Positions 11,721-20,390 of a stretch of DNA of 64,000 nucleotides are shown here, piece after piece. A program made the position numbers and the translations under genes. The notes beneath the pieces were generated by a model. That model was not told where the DNA came from, searched no databases, and saw nothing but the letters and a program-made list of their open reading frames with translations. Source of the stretch: Microbacterium sp. zg-B96 (GTDB lineage Bacteria; Actinomycetota; Actinomycetes; Actinomycetales; Microbacteriaceae); assembly GCF_030246865.1 (NCBI RefSeq), contig NZ_CP126738.1, positions 1,116,001-1,180,000 of the forward strand, read 5' to 3'. Position 1 is the stretch's first letter. Each line of letters opens with the position of its first letter.

Positions 11721-12449
11721 TTAGCGCACCATGAAGCGCGCGAACCGGGCGGTGGGGATGCCGGCGAGGGAGACCTCGCGCGACGGCCCCGCCGCGCGGG
11801 GGAGCGGCGTGCGGGTTCCGGTCTCCCGGAACCGCTGCACCGCCCACGACTGCACCCCCGCGTCGGCGAGCCGGCAGCCGAGGTCGGCCAGCCCCGATTC
11901 GTCGATCGCGGTGGAGTGCACCGTGGTGCGCACCTCGTAGTCCAGCGGCCGGTCGGTGCCCATGCGCAGCGCGTGCTGAGCGAGCACGAGTTCCAGCGAC
12001 CGCCAGGCGCGCTCGCTCGCGCCGGTGCTGCCGGTGACAGCCGCGTAGTTCCCGGCCGTCGCCTTGATGTCCAGCCCGACCCAGTCCACCAGCGGCAGGA
12101 TGCGCGCCAGCTGCCGCGGATACGCGCCTCCGGTGTGCAGCCCGACGGCGAAGCCGCGCTCGCGCACCTCGACCATCGCGGGCCGCAGCGCCGCCTGCAT
12201 CGTCGGTTCGCCGCCCGAGAAGACCACCGCGTCCAGCAGCCCGACGCGGGTGTCGAGAAAGGCGGCGACCTCGCCCCAGCTCATCGCCGCCGCCGCACGC
12301 GGCGGGATGAGCGCGGGGTTGTGGCAGTAGAAGCAGTCCCACGGGCAGCCCTGCAGGAACACCGTCGCGGCCAGTTTGTCGGGCCAGTCCACGGTCGACA
12401 GGCGAGTGAGGCCCGCGATGCGCAGGCCCTCGGGTGAGTCACTCCTCAC
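11721..12449 (-). CDS. nrdG: Anaerobic ribonucleoside-triphosphate reductase activating protein
   Basis: About 242 residues from the GTG at 12449, which has GGAG about 6 bp upstream and overlaps the nrdD stop; an ATG at 12479 would give a longer overlap. The radical-SAM motif CxxxCxxC is in GCPWDCFYCHN, followed by a GGEPTMQ segment. It generates the glycyl radical on NrdD using S-adenosylmethionine and a 4Fe-4S cluster. Confidence 0.92.
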   Translation of the reverse strand: MRSDSPEGLRIAGLTRLSTVDWPDKLAATVFLQGCPWDCFYCHNPALIPPRAAAAMSWGEVAAFLDTRVGLLDAVVFSGGEPTMQAALRPAMVEVRERGFAVGLHTGGAYPRQLARILPLVDWVGLDIKATAGNYAAVTGSTGASERAWRSLELVLAQHALRMGTDRPLDYEVRTTVHSTAIDESGLADLGCRLADAGVQSWAVQRFRETGTRTPLPRAAGPSREVSLAGIPTARFARFMVR

Positions 12450-14283
12450 GCGGTGCTCCGACGGGCTGCAGCGTGGCATCCTGCTTCTCCTGGTCGAAGT
12501 ACACCCGCTCGGCCGCTTCGCCCTTCTTGCCGATGTTGAACGACGACACGGGACGGAAGTACCCCATGACGCGCGTCCACACCTCGCACTCGGCGCCGCA
12601 TCGCGGGCAGCTGGGCAGGTCGCCCGACAGGTAGCCGTGGGCGGGGCAGATCGAGAACGTGGGCGTGATGGTGATGTAGGGCAGTCGGAACCGTTCCAGC
12701 GAACGGCGCACGAGCGCCTTGCACGCCTGTGCGGATGCCACGGCCTCGCCCATGTACAGGTGCAGCACGGTGCCGCCGGTGTACTTGCCCTGCAGCCCCT
12801 CCTGCAGCGCCATCGCCTCGAAGGCGTCGTCGGTGTACCCCACGGGCAGCTGCGACGAGTTCGTGTAGTAGGGGTTGGCGTCGGTACCGGCGTGGATGAT
12901 GCCCTCGTAGCGGGCGATGTCCTCCTTGGCGAAGCGGTACGTCGCGCCCTCGGCGGGGCTGGCCTCCAGGTTGTACATGTGGCCGGTCGCCTCCTGGAAC
13001 TCCACCATGCGCGCGCGCACGTGGTCCAGCAGCCGGCTCGCCAGCGCGATGCCCGACTCGGTGGTGATGTCGTCGGTGTCGCGGGTGAAGTTGCGGACGA
13101 ACTCGTTCAGGCCGTTGACGCCGATCGTGGAGAAGTGGTTGTCCAGCGAGCCGAGGTAGCGCTTGGTGTACGGGAAGAGCCCGCCTCTGATGTGCGTGTC
13201 GATGACGATGCGTTTGGCCTCGAGGGTGTCGCGGGAGATCTCGAGCAGTTCGTCCAGCCGGGCGATGGCGGCAGCTTCGTCGCCGGAGTGCACGAACCCG
13301 AGGCGAGCGCAGTTGATCGTCACGACGCCGAGCGACCCCGTCTGCTCCGCCGAGCCGAACAGGCCGTTGCCTCGCTTGAGCAGCTCGGTCAGATCCAGCT
13401 GCAGGCGGCAGCACATGGACCGGATCATGTGGGGGTCGAGGTCGGAGTTGATGAAGTTCTGGAAGTAGGGCAGGCCGTACTTGGCGGTCATCGCGAACAG
13501 CGCGTCGACTGCCGGGTCCTCCCACTGGAAGTCCTTCGTGATGTTGTAGGTGGGGATCGGGAAGGTGAAGGCGCGGCCGTCCTCGTCGCCCTCGGCTAAG
13601 ACGTCGATGAATGCCTGGTTGATCAGGGCCATCTCCACGGTCAGCTCGCCGTAGGAGAAGTCGCACACCTCGCCGCCGATGAGCGGGCGCTGCTCAGCGA
13701 GGTCGTCGGGCACGGTCCAGTCGAAGGTGAGGTTGGTGAACGGCGTCTGGGTGCCCCACCGCGACGGCACGTTGAGATTGAACACGAACTCCTGGATCGC
13801 CTGGCGTACTTCGGCGTACGTGAGCTGGTCGAGGCGGACGAACGGGGCGAGGTAGGTGTCGAACGAGCTGAACGCCTGCGCGCCCGCCCATTCGTTCTGC
13901 AGCGTGCCGAAGAAGTTGACCATCTGACCGAGGGCGCTGGTGAGGTGCTTCGGCGGGCGGGAGGAGATCTTTCCCGGCACGCCGTTGAAGCCCTGTTCCA
14001 GGAGGGTGCGCAGCGACCATCCGGCGCAGTAGCCGGCGAACATGTCGAGGTCGTGGATGTGCAGGTCGCCGTTGCGGTGGGCGGTGCCGGCCTCGGGGGC
14101 GTAGACCTCGTCGAGCCAGTAGTTGGCGATGAGCTTGCCGGAGGTGTTGAGGATGAGCCCGCCGAGCGAGTAGCCCTGGTTCGCGTTGGCGTTGACCCGC
14201 CAGTCGGCGCGGGAGAGGTACTCGTTGATGGTCGTACCGACCGCGACGGAGCGGGGTGCGGACGGGGCGGAATCGGTGCTCAT
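12439..14283 (-). CDS. nrdD: Anaerobic (class III) ribonucleoside-triphosphate reductase
   Basis: 614 residues. The C-terminal part carries the zinc-site cysteines (CPAHGYLSGDLPSCPRCGAEC) and the glycyl-radical region RVMGYFRPVSSFN, with the radical Gly in VMGYF. An N-terminal ATP-cone is not visible; the protein begins near the catalytic core. It reduces NTPs to dNTPs without oxygen, so this organism can probably make DNA under oxygen limitation. NrdR-type boxes lie upstream. Confidence 0.93.
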   Translation of the reverse strand: MSTDSAPSAPRSVAVGTTINEYLSRADWRVNANANQGYSLGGLILNTSGKLIANYWLDEVYAPEAGTAHRNGDLHIHDLDMFAGYCAGWSLRTLLEQGFNGVPGKISSRPPKHLTSALGQMVNFFGTLQNEWAGAQAFSSFDTYLAPFVRLDQLTYAEVRQAIQEFVFNLNVPSRWGTQTPFTNLTFDWTVPDDLAEQRPLIGGEVCDFSYGELTVEMALINQAFIDVLAEGDEDGRAFTFPIPTYNITKDFQWEDPAVDALFAMTAKYGLPYFQNFINSDLDPHMIRSMCCRLQLDLTELLKRGNGLFGSAEQTGSLGVVTINCARLGFVHSGDEAAAIARLDELLEISRDTLEAKRIVIDTHIRGGLFPYTKRYLGSLDNHFSTIGVNGLNEFVRNFTRDTDDITTESGIALASRLLDHVRARMVEFQEATGHMYNLEASPAEGATYRFAKEDIARYEGIIHAGTDANPYYTNSSQLPVGYTDDAFEAMALQEGLQGKYTGGTVLHLYMGEAVASAQACKALVRRSLERFRLPYITITPTFSICPAHGYLSGDLPSCPRCGAECEVWTRVMGYFRPVSSFNIGKKGEAAERVYFDQEKQDATLQPVGAPREE

Positions 14284-14343
14284 CTGGGTTCCTCTGGAGG
14301 GTGGGTGCTCGACGGGATGCCGCGGATGCGGTGCTCGGGATCA

Positions 14344-14391
14344 CCACTATATATATGTGGTCAGACCTCACCATTAACCTATATGTAGTGT
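14344..14391 (-). promoter_or_regulatory. Tandem NrdR-box operator of nrdDG
   Basis: Two A+T-rich boxes stand out in G+C-rich DNA. Box 2 at 14376-14391 (AACCTATATGTAGTGT) matches the NrdR consensus ACACTATATATAGTGT at 13 of 16 positions. Box 1 at 14344-14359 (CCACTATATATATGTG) matches its left half. They are 32 bp apart, three helical turns, as expected for NrdR. They lie 60-110 bp upstream of nrdD. Repression by NrdR bound to dATP/ATP is known for the family; here it is inferred. Confidence 0.8.
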
Positions 14392-14518
14392 CCACAGCGG
14401 ATGCCGCGGTGAGCGCGATCGCGATTGTGGGGCCGCACAGCGGCGCGCGCCGCTGCCGGATCCGCGCGGACCCCGGGTGTATAGTGGCCCGTCTCGTCAG
14501 GTATGCCAGGGTGGGAGG

Positions 14519-15427
14519 GTGACGATCGTCCCTCCCGCTCCGGATGAGCCGCGTCGGCCCGACGGCCCGCGCAACCCCGGCGATGCCTGGGTCGTCACCG
14601 ACGACGGCACGCGCTACTGGGGGCGGTTCGGCGCGGCGGGGCTGCTCGCGCTGGATGCCGAACGCGGCATCCTGATGCAGCATCGCGTGTCGTGGAGTCA
14701 CTTCGGCGACACATGGGCGCTGCCGGGAGGCGCGCGCCACGAGCACGAGAGTGCGGCCGATGCGGCGCTGCGGGAGTCGGCGGAGGAAGCGGGGGTCCCG
14801 CCCACCGCCGTGCGGCCGCGGCTGCTGAGTACGCTCGACCTCGGCGTCTGGACGTACGGCACGCTGCTGGCCGACGTGGTGGAGCCGTTCGAGCCCGTCA
14901 TCAGCGACCCGGAGAGCCGGGAGCTGGCGTGGGTGCCGGTGGACGAGGTCGACCGCCACCCGCTGCATCCGGGGTTCGCCGATTCCTGGCCGGCGCTGCG
15001 TGATCTGCTGCAGGTGCGTCCCGCGATCGTGGTCGACGCGGCGAACGTGGTCGGCTCGGTGCCCGACGGGTGGTGGCGAGACCGCTCGGGGGCGGCATCG
15101 CGGTTGCTCGCGCGGCTCGCGGAGTGGGCGCGCGGCGGCATCGACGGTGCCGGGCTGGATCTGCCCGACGCGCGGTGGTATCCCGAGGTGTCGGTGGTGC
15201 TGGAGGGCGCGGCTCGCGACGCACCCGATGAGCCCGGTCTCCACGTCGTGCGTGCCGAGGCCGCCGGCGACGACACGATCGTCGCGGAGGCCGCGCGCCT
15301 CGTGACCGCCGGCCGCACCGTCACCGTCGTTACCGCCGACCGAGAGCTCTCGGTTCGCGTCGCGGATGCCGGAGCCGCAGTGCGGGGACCTGGGTGGCTG
15401 CTGGACCGGATGCCGGGGCGCGCGTAG
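14519..15427 (+). CDS. NUDIX hydrolase fused to a NYN/PIN-like nuclease domain
   Basis: About 302 residues from the GTG at 14519; this start is uncertain because GGGAGG directly abuts it. Residues about 30-165 are a NUDIX domain (WALPGGARHEHESAADAALR, then ESAEEAG). Residues about 175-302 begin AIVVDAANVVGSVPDGWWRDR and contain TVVTADREL, typical of NYN/YacP-like nucleases with acidic catalytic residues. The substrate of either half is unknown. TATAGT at 14480-14485 may be the -10 box. Confidence 0.75.
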   Translation: MTIVPPAPDEPRRPDGPRNPGDAWVVTDDGTRYWGRFGAAGLLALDAERGILMQHRVSWSHFGDTWALPGGARHEHESAADAALRESAEEAGVPPTAVRPRLLSTLDLGVWTYGTLLADVVEPFEPVISDPESRELAWVPVDEVDRHPLHPGFADSWPALRDLLQVRPAIVVDAANVVGSVPDGWWRDRSGAASRLLARLAEWARGGIDGAGLDLPDARWYPEVSVVLEGAARDAPDEPGLHVVRAEAAGDDTIVAEAARLVTAGRTVTVVTADRELSVRVADAGAAVRGPGWLLDRMPGRA

Positions 15428-15441
15428 CCCGGCGGAAACGA

Positions 15442-15475
15442 CGAAGGGCCGGCAGCCGAAGCTGCCGACCCTTCG
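15442..15475. terminator. Bidirectional terminator hairpin
   Basis: CGAAGGG-CC-GGCAGC pairs with GCTGCC-GA-CCCTTCG around a 4-nt CGAA loop. It lies between the convergent NUDIX-NYN and MFS genes. Confidence 0.75.
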
Positions 15476-15486
15476 CAAGGACGTGA

Positions 15487-16980
15487 TCAGTGACCGACGG
15501 GAAGCGCCTCGCCGTGCGGGGCGTCCTCGGTCGTGGCGGGCTTGCGCACGAAGCACGCGAGCACCACGGCCGCCGAGGCGACGATCGCCCCGGTGAGGAA
15601 CGCGACGTGCACACCCGAGGCCGTAGCGGCGATGACGCCCGCACCCTCGGACATGGCGGCCGCGGCCTGCACCGACATCAGGGTGACGAACACCGCGGTG
15701 CCGGCGGCGCCGGCGACCTGCTGGATGGTGCCCATGATCGCGCTGCCGTGCGGGTACAGCCGCCGCGGCAGCGAGCCCAGTGCCGAGGTCAGCAGGGGAG
15801 TGAAGACGAAGCCGAGCCCCAGGTTGAGGGTCATGTGCACCGCGATGATCCAGCCGATGGAGGTGCCGGCGTCGTAGGTGGTCATGCCCCACAGGGCGGC
15901 CGCGGCGACGATCATGCCCGGGATGACCAGCGGCGTGGGGCCGTACTTGTCGAACAGTGAGCCGACGATGGGCGCGATGACGCCCATCAGCACGCCGCCG
16001 GGGAGCAGCATCAGGCCGATGGTGATCGTCTTGAGCTCGAGTACCGTCGACAGGTACATCGGCAGCAGCACGAGCGAGCCGAACAGCGCCGCCATGACGA
16101 TCACGACGAGCGTGATGGCCAGGCTGAAGGACTTGGACTGGAACACGCGCAGGTCCAGCAGGGCGTTGTCGCTCTTCTGCAGGTGCAGCTGGCGGGCGAC
16201 GAAGGCCGCCAGTCCCAGCGCGCCGATGACGAGCGGAACCCAGAACGGCACGACCTCGTTGTCCGATGCGGCCTCACCGATCGAGCTGAGACCGAAGATC
16301 AGGCCGCCAAAGCCGAGGGCTGAGAACAGCACGCTGATCGCGTCGAAGCGCGCGTGGGTGGTCTCGGTGACGTTGCGCACCCAGAGAGCGCCGAGCGTGG
16401 CGGCGATGAGGGCGATCGGCAGGACGAGCCAGAACAGCCAGCGCCAGTCGAACGCTGACAGGATGACGCCGGAGACGGTCGGGCCGACGGCCGGAGCCAC
16501 CGCGATGACGATGGAGATGACACCCATCATGCGGCCGCGGTGGGAGGGGGCCACGATGGACAGCACCGTGGTGAACAGCAGCGGCATCATGATGGCCGTG
16601 CCGGATGCCTGCACGACGCGGCCGAGCATCAGCACGCCGAAGCCCGGTGCAAGTGCGGCGATGAGCGTGCCGACGATGAACAGGCTCATCGCGGTGAGGT
16701 ACACACCGCGCAGCGGGAAGCGGGCCAGCAGGTAGCCGGTGAGTGGGATCACCACGGCCATTGTCAGCAGGAAGCCGGTGGTGAGCCACTGCGCGGTGCT
16801 GGCGGTGATGCCGAGGTCGTCCATCAGGCTCGGCAGGGCGACGCTCATGATCGTCTCATTGAGGATGACGACGAAGGCCGACACCACCAGGAGGGCAATC
16901 ACGACGCCGGGCCGGGGAACAGGGGATGGAGCAAGGGTGGGCTGAGTGCCCGTGTCGGTCGGGGTCTTCTCGAGGGTCAT
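15487..16980 (-). CDS. MFS drug efflux transporter, DHA2 (14-helix) family
   Basis: 497 residues from the ATG at 16980, with GGAAAG 5 bp upstream; a longer reading frame upstream lacks a ribosome site. It has the many hydrophobic helices of DHA2 exporters and the motif-A-like loop GYLLARFPLRGVY plus motif C SIVIAVAPAVGPTVSG. It likely exports toxic compounds by proton antiport. The divergent TetR gene probably controls it. The substrate cannot be read from the sequence. Confidence 0.88.
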   Translation of the reverse strand: MTLEKTPTDTGTQPTLAPSPVPRPGVVIALLVVSAFVVILNETIMSVALPSLMDDLGITASTAQWLTTGFLLTMAVVIPLTGYLLARFPLRGVYLTAMSLFIVGTLIAALAPGFGVLMLGRVVQASGTAIMMPLLFTTVLSIVAPSHRGRMMGVISIVIAVAPAVGPTVSGVILSAFDWRWLFWLVLPIALIAATLGALWVRNVTETTHARFDAISVLFSALGFGGLIFGLSSIGEAASDNEVVPFWVPLVIGALGLAAFVARQLHLQKSDNALLDLRVFQSKSFSLAITLVVIVMAALFGSLVLLPMYLSTVLELKTITIGLMLLPGGVLMGVIAPIVGSLFDKYGPTPLVIPGMIVAAAALWGMTTYDAGTSIGWIIAVHMTLNLGLGFVFTPLLTSALGSLPRRLYPHGSAIMGTIQQVAGAAGTAVFVTLMSVQAAAAMSEGAGVIAATASGVHVAFLTGAIVASAAVVLACFVRKPATTEDAPHGEALPVGH

Positions 16981-17092
16981 GCGGTCTTTCCGATAGGGGC
17001 GCGCGCAGCGTCCGGCGAGCGGAAGCTTGCCGATGCGTTGGCACGCGGAGACCGGCGCGTTCGTCAGGGCGCGCCGAAGAGCGACGTCAATC

Positions 17093-17109
17093 ATGGCAGA
17101 GAGTGCCAT
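17093..17109. promoter_or_regulatory. Candidate TetR operator
   Basis: ATGGCA-GAGAG-TGCCAT, a 17-bp perfect palindrome with a 5-bp centre, lies in the intergenic region between the MFS and TetR genes. It overlaps the -35 region expected for the tetR -10 box. Binding is inferred from position and symmetry. Confidence 0.55.
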
Positions 17110-17123
17110 CTTGGCGCAAACTG

Positions 17124-17129
17124 TATGAT
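17124..17129 (+). promoter_or_regulatory. -10 box of the TetR gene, probably leaderless
   Basis: TATGAT ends 6 bp before the ATG at 17136. Transcription would start at or next to the A of the start codon, and no ribosome site precedes it, so the message is probably leaderless. Confidence 0.5.
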
Positions 17130-17135
17130 CATCGC

Positions 17136-17795
17136 ATGCAGACCGCTGCCCCTACCCCCACGGATGCCGGCGAAGAGCCGCTCGGTCTTCGTGAGCGGCG
17201 CCGTCGGGAGACGCTGCGCGAGGTGTCGGATGCCGCTCTGGACCTCTTCGAGCGCAAGGGCGTGCACGCGACGACGGTCGATGAGATCGCCAAGGCCGCT
17301 GGGGTGTCGCCGCGGACGTTCTTCCGGTATTTCCCGACGAAAGAGGACGCGGCCTTCATCACCGATGTCGAGCCGTCGCCGATTCACCGCTGCACGGTCG
17401 ATGCCATCCGGGCCGGCGCGCCGGTGGCGCGAGCGCTCGAGGCGGGCTGGATGCAGGTGTTCGGCGAGTTCGACGTCGACCCCGACGCGCGGGCACGGAT
17501 GCTGCGGCTGCGTCAGCTGGTGCAACACGAACCTGCGCTGCTGGCAGTGGCGCTGCGCAACGATGCCGAGAGCGCCGATGCGCTGACGGATGCCGCGGTG
17601 GATGCCGCCGGTGCCGACGCCGACGTGCTGACGGCGCGGGCTCTGGTCACCACGGTTGCCGGCACTGTGCGGCTGGCCTTCGATGAATGGGCCCGGCGTG
17701 CCGAGCTCGGTCAGGAGGCGTCGGTTCGCGACATCTACCTGGAGTTGCGGCGCGGTCTGGCGCGCTACGTGGAGCAGTTGGGGGATCCGGTCTAG
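17136..17795 (+). CDS. TetR family transcriptional regulator
   Basis: 219 residues. The N-terminal helix-turn-helix is clear: LREVSDAALDLFERKG, then TTVDEIAKAAGVSPRTFFRYF. The C-terminal ligand-binding part is alanine-rich and family-variable. It is divergent from the DHA2 exporter with an operator-like palindrome between them, so it likely represses that pump and itself until an inducer binds. Confidence 0.9.
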   Translation: MQTAAPTPTDAGEEPLGLRERRRRETLREVSDAALDLFERKGVHATTVDEIAKAAGVSPRTFFRYFPTKEDAAFITDVEPSPIHRCTVDAIRAGAPVARALEAGWMQVFGEFDVDPDARARMLRLRQLVQHEPALLAVALRNDAESADALTDAAVDAAGADADVLTARALVTTVAGTVRLAFDEWARRAELGQEASVRDIYLELRRGLARYVEQLGDPV

Positions 17796-17900
17796 TCACG
17801 CTTCCTCCCCAGATGCGGATCTGTGGAGTTATCCACAAGCCCAGGTCAGGCGTTGTTTCGGGGCCCTTCAATGTCGGAGGGGGTCGGCAGGATTGGGGGT

Positions 17901-19247
17901 ATGAACACCTCCCCGACCACCACCGCCGCACGGACGGCCGTGCTGTCGCATGAGCAGGTGATCTCCGGGCTGGAAGGGGCGCGGCGGCGTCGCGCGGAGG
18001 CGGATGCCGACGAGTTGTGGTTCCTGTCGCAGGCGGAGGCGGTCGCCGAGGCGCAGACCGCCCGCATCCCCACCAGTGACGGTCGGGAGCGGGAGATGCC
18101 GTTGCGGTCGATGGCGGCGGAAGTCGGCGCGGTGCTGCGTCGCTCGGATCACGGCATGCGCGACAGGATGCACGACGCGACCGTGCTGGTGGACGAGTTC
18201 CCCGCCACATTCACGGCGCTGCGAGAGGACCGGATCGACCGGCAGCATGTGCGGCTCATCCAGGATGCCGGCGCCCGCATCGCCGACCCCGACGCGCGTG
18301 CCCGGTTCGAACAAGCCGCGCTGGTGGCGTGCGAGAACGACACTCCGGGACGGGCGAAGCCACTCGTGCTGATGCTGGCGCAGCGACTCAACCCGGTGCC
18401 GTTGGAAGAGCGGCACAAGGAGGCCGCGGCCGGCCGGCGGGTGTGGGTGCGGGACCTCGACGACGGGATGGCGGAGTTGGCCGCGCTGCTGCCGGCGGAG
18501 TTGGTATACGCGATGCGGGACCGGCTGAACCAGCACGCCCGCCAGATCGCGGACGCCCACCGCGCCGCGGCCAAAGCCGCTGCCGAGGCCGAAGCCGAAG
18601 CGATCGCCGCGGATGTGATCGCGACCGACACCCGGACGATGGATCAAATCCGCGCGGACGTGCTCACCGACCTGGTCCTCACCGGACACGCCAGCGCACC
18701 CGAGGCAACCGGGAGCATCCCGGAAGGGACACCGATCGTCGCGCAAGTGCAGATCGTCATCCCCGCCCACACGCTCGTCGGCATCGGCGATGAGCCGGCC
18801 GAGCTGGTCGGGTACGGGCCGATCGCCCCCGATACCGCCAGGCGCCTCGCCGCGACCGCCGAGGTGTGGGAACGACTGTTCACCTCACCCACCACGGGCG
18901 CGGTGCAGCAGGTGCTCACCTACCGGCCGACCCGGGAGATGCGCAGACACCTCGATGCCCGCGATGAGCACTGCCGGTTCCTGGGGTGTCGAAGACCGGC
19001 CCGCCAGTGCGACCTCGACCACACCCATGACGCTGCCCTGGGTGGGCCTACCTGCCTCGCCAATCTCGCGAACCTGTGCCCGGGTCGACATCACCCGGTC
19101 AAGCACGGCACCGCGTGGAGCGTGGTGCAGAAAGCCGACGGCATCCTGGAATGGACCAGCCCCACCGGCCGGGTCTACACCGACATCCCCCGACGGGTGC
19201 TGGAGTTCATGGCCTTGGCCGCCATCGAGGAGCCCGCACCGTTCTGA
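17901..19247 (+). CDS. DUF222 / HNH endonuclease domain protein
   Basis: 448 residues. The N-terminal DUF222 region (13E12-type, about 1-330) is followed by an HNH nuclease motif: DEHCRFLGCRRPARQCDLDH, then the Asn and His in LANLANLCPGRHHPVKH. These genes are multicopy and typical of Microbacteriaceae and mycobacteria; their role is unresolved. A perfect DnaA-box word, TTATCCACA, lies 64 bp upstream at 17829-17837. Confidence 0.88.
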   Translation: MNTSPTTTAARTAVLSHEQVISGLEGARRRRAEADADELWFLSQAEAVAEAQTARIPTSDGREREMPLRSMAAEVGAVLRRSDHGMRDRMHDATVLVDEFPATFTALREDRIDRQHVRLIQDAGARIADPDARARFEQAALVACENDTPGRAKPLVLMLAQRLNPVPLEERHKEAAAGRRVWVRDLDDGMAELAALLPAELVYAMRDRLNQHARQIADAHRAAAKAAAEAEAEAIAADVIATDTRTMDQIRADVLTDLVLTGHASAPEATGSIPEGTPIVAQVQIVIPAHTLVGIGDEPAELVGYGPIAPDTARRLAATAEVWERLFTSPTTGAVQQVLTYRPTREMRRHLDARDEHCRFLGCRRPARQCDLDHTHDAALGGPTCLANLANLCPGRHHPVKHGTAWSVVQKADGILEWTSPTGRVYTDIPRRVLEFMALAAIEEPAPF

Positions 19248-19254
19248 ACGGGGA

Positions 19255-19638
19255 CTACAGCGTCTCGCGCCCGCGCAGCCGGTCGGTCTCGCGCCGTTCC
19301 CGCTTGGTGGGCCGGCCGGTGCCGCGGTCGCGCATCGGCACGAACGCGGTCTCCTCCCGCGGCGGCGGCGGAGGCGTACGGTCTTCGACCGCTGCGGCCG
19401 CGAGTGCCGCGCCGACCCGTTTGGTGATGGTCTGGCGCACCACGAGGATGCGGTCGAACCCGGCGACGCGTACCCGAAGCTCGTCGCCCGGTCGCACCGG
19501 CTGCGCGGCTTTCGCCCGCTCGCCGTTCACGCGCACGTGTCCGGCGCGGCATGCGGTGGTCGCGGCCGAGCGGGTCTTGTACACGCGTACCGCCCACAGC
19601 CAGGCATCCACGCGCGCGGAGCTCACGGCATCCGTCAT
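19255..19638 (-). CDS. S4 domain RNA-binding protein (Hsp15/RqcP type)
   Basis: 127 residues from the ATG at 19638. The S4 fold is in RVDAWLWAVRVYKTRSAATTACRAGHVRVNG, with a basic C-terminal tail (RPTKRERRETDRLRGRETL). Related proteins bind rRNA or stalled 50S subunits. The start overlaps the upstream yhhN-like gene by 4 bp, so they form a two-gene operon. Confidence 0.85.
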   Translation of the reverse strand: MTDAVSSARVDAWLWAVRVYKTRSAATTACRAGHVRVNGERAKAAQPVRPGDELRVRVAGFDRILVVRQTITKRVGAALAAAAVEDRTPPPPPREETAFVPMRDRGTGRPTKRERRETDRLRGRETL

Positions 19639-20366
19639 CGACTGGCCTTCGCCCGCAGGTAGCGCACGACGCCGAGCGCGATGAGGCCCTGTCCGATCGT
19701 GTATGTGACCATGACCGCGACGCCGAGCAAGTCGGGAGGGTTCGGAGTGAACCGGTCGAACGCGAGCATGGTGTCGGATGCCAGGAAGAACACGGCGCCC
19801 ACCAGCACCGCCGGATTGCAGCGTGTCGCGGCGACGGCGGTGGCGCCCAGCAGCAAGCCGTAGATCGCCACTGCGATGGCCAGGCCGCCGAGCAGGGGCC
19901 ACAACACGACCACAAGCACGACCCACCAGACGGCGTATACGGCCGACCACCAGGGCAGGCGCCGCTCGCCGACATACCGCCAGAAGAGCCAGACGTAGCA
20001 GGCGTGCGCCAGGCCGAAGCACAGCAGCATCATGGGCAGTTCGTCCTCGAAGAACGGGAAGAACGCCGCGGCGCCGTCGCCGAGCCACGAGAACGCGAGG
20101 GCCGCGATCAACAGCGTGGCCACGGCGCCCCAGCCCGTGCCGCGCAGTGCCCACATCGCGGCGAGGGCGAGCACCGGCATGAGGGCGAGCTTGCTGGGGT
20201 ACGTCAGCGGCGAATCCACCGCGAGAAACGCGACATGCGCCAGAGCGATGACGGCGTAGGCGGCGAATCCCCACCACCACGACTGGGTGCGTGCCGGATT
20301 GGTCACGGTTGTGCCGGGGGCGAGGTGCACGGCGCTCCTTCGGGCGGACAGGCGGGTGGCTCTCAT
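19635..20366 (-). CDS. YhhN family membrane protein, lysoplasmalogenase-like
   Basis: 243 residues with about eight membrane helices. The family motifs are the Asp in FSWLGDGAAAF near the fourth helix and the Asp in FFLASDTMLAFDRF. TMEM86/YhhN members hydrolyse the vinyl ether of lysoplasmalogens; the activity in actinobacteria is unproven. It is followed by the S4 gene with an ATGA overlap. Confidence 0.82.
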   Translation of the reverse strand: MRATRLSARRSAVHLAPGTTVTNPARTQSWWWGFAAYAVIALAHVAFLAVDSPLTYPSKLALMPVLALAAMWALRGTGWGAVATLLIAALAFSWLGDGAAAFFPFFEDELPMMLLCFGLAHACYVWLFWRYVGERRLPWWSAVYAVWWVVLVVVLWPLLGGLAIAVAIYGLLLGATAVAATRCNPAVLVGAVFFLASDTMLAFDRFTPNPPDLLGVAVMVTYTIGQGLIALGVVRYLRAKASR

Positions 20367-20390
20367 CGTACGGTCCCGCCGGGAGCGTGG

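Noticed and set aside
17829..17837. DnaA box TTATCCACA as part of a replication origin
   Set aside because: A single copy, with no cluster, no A+T-rich unwinding region and no dnaA/dnaN nearby.
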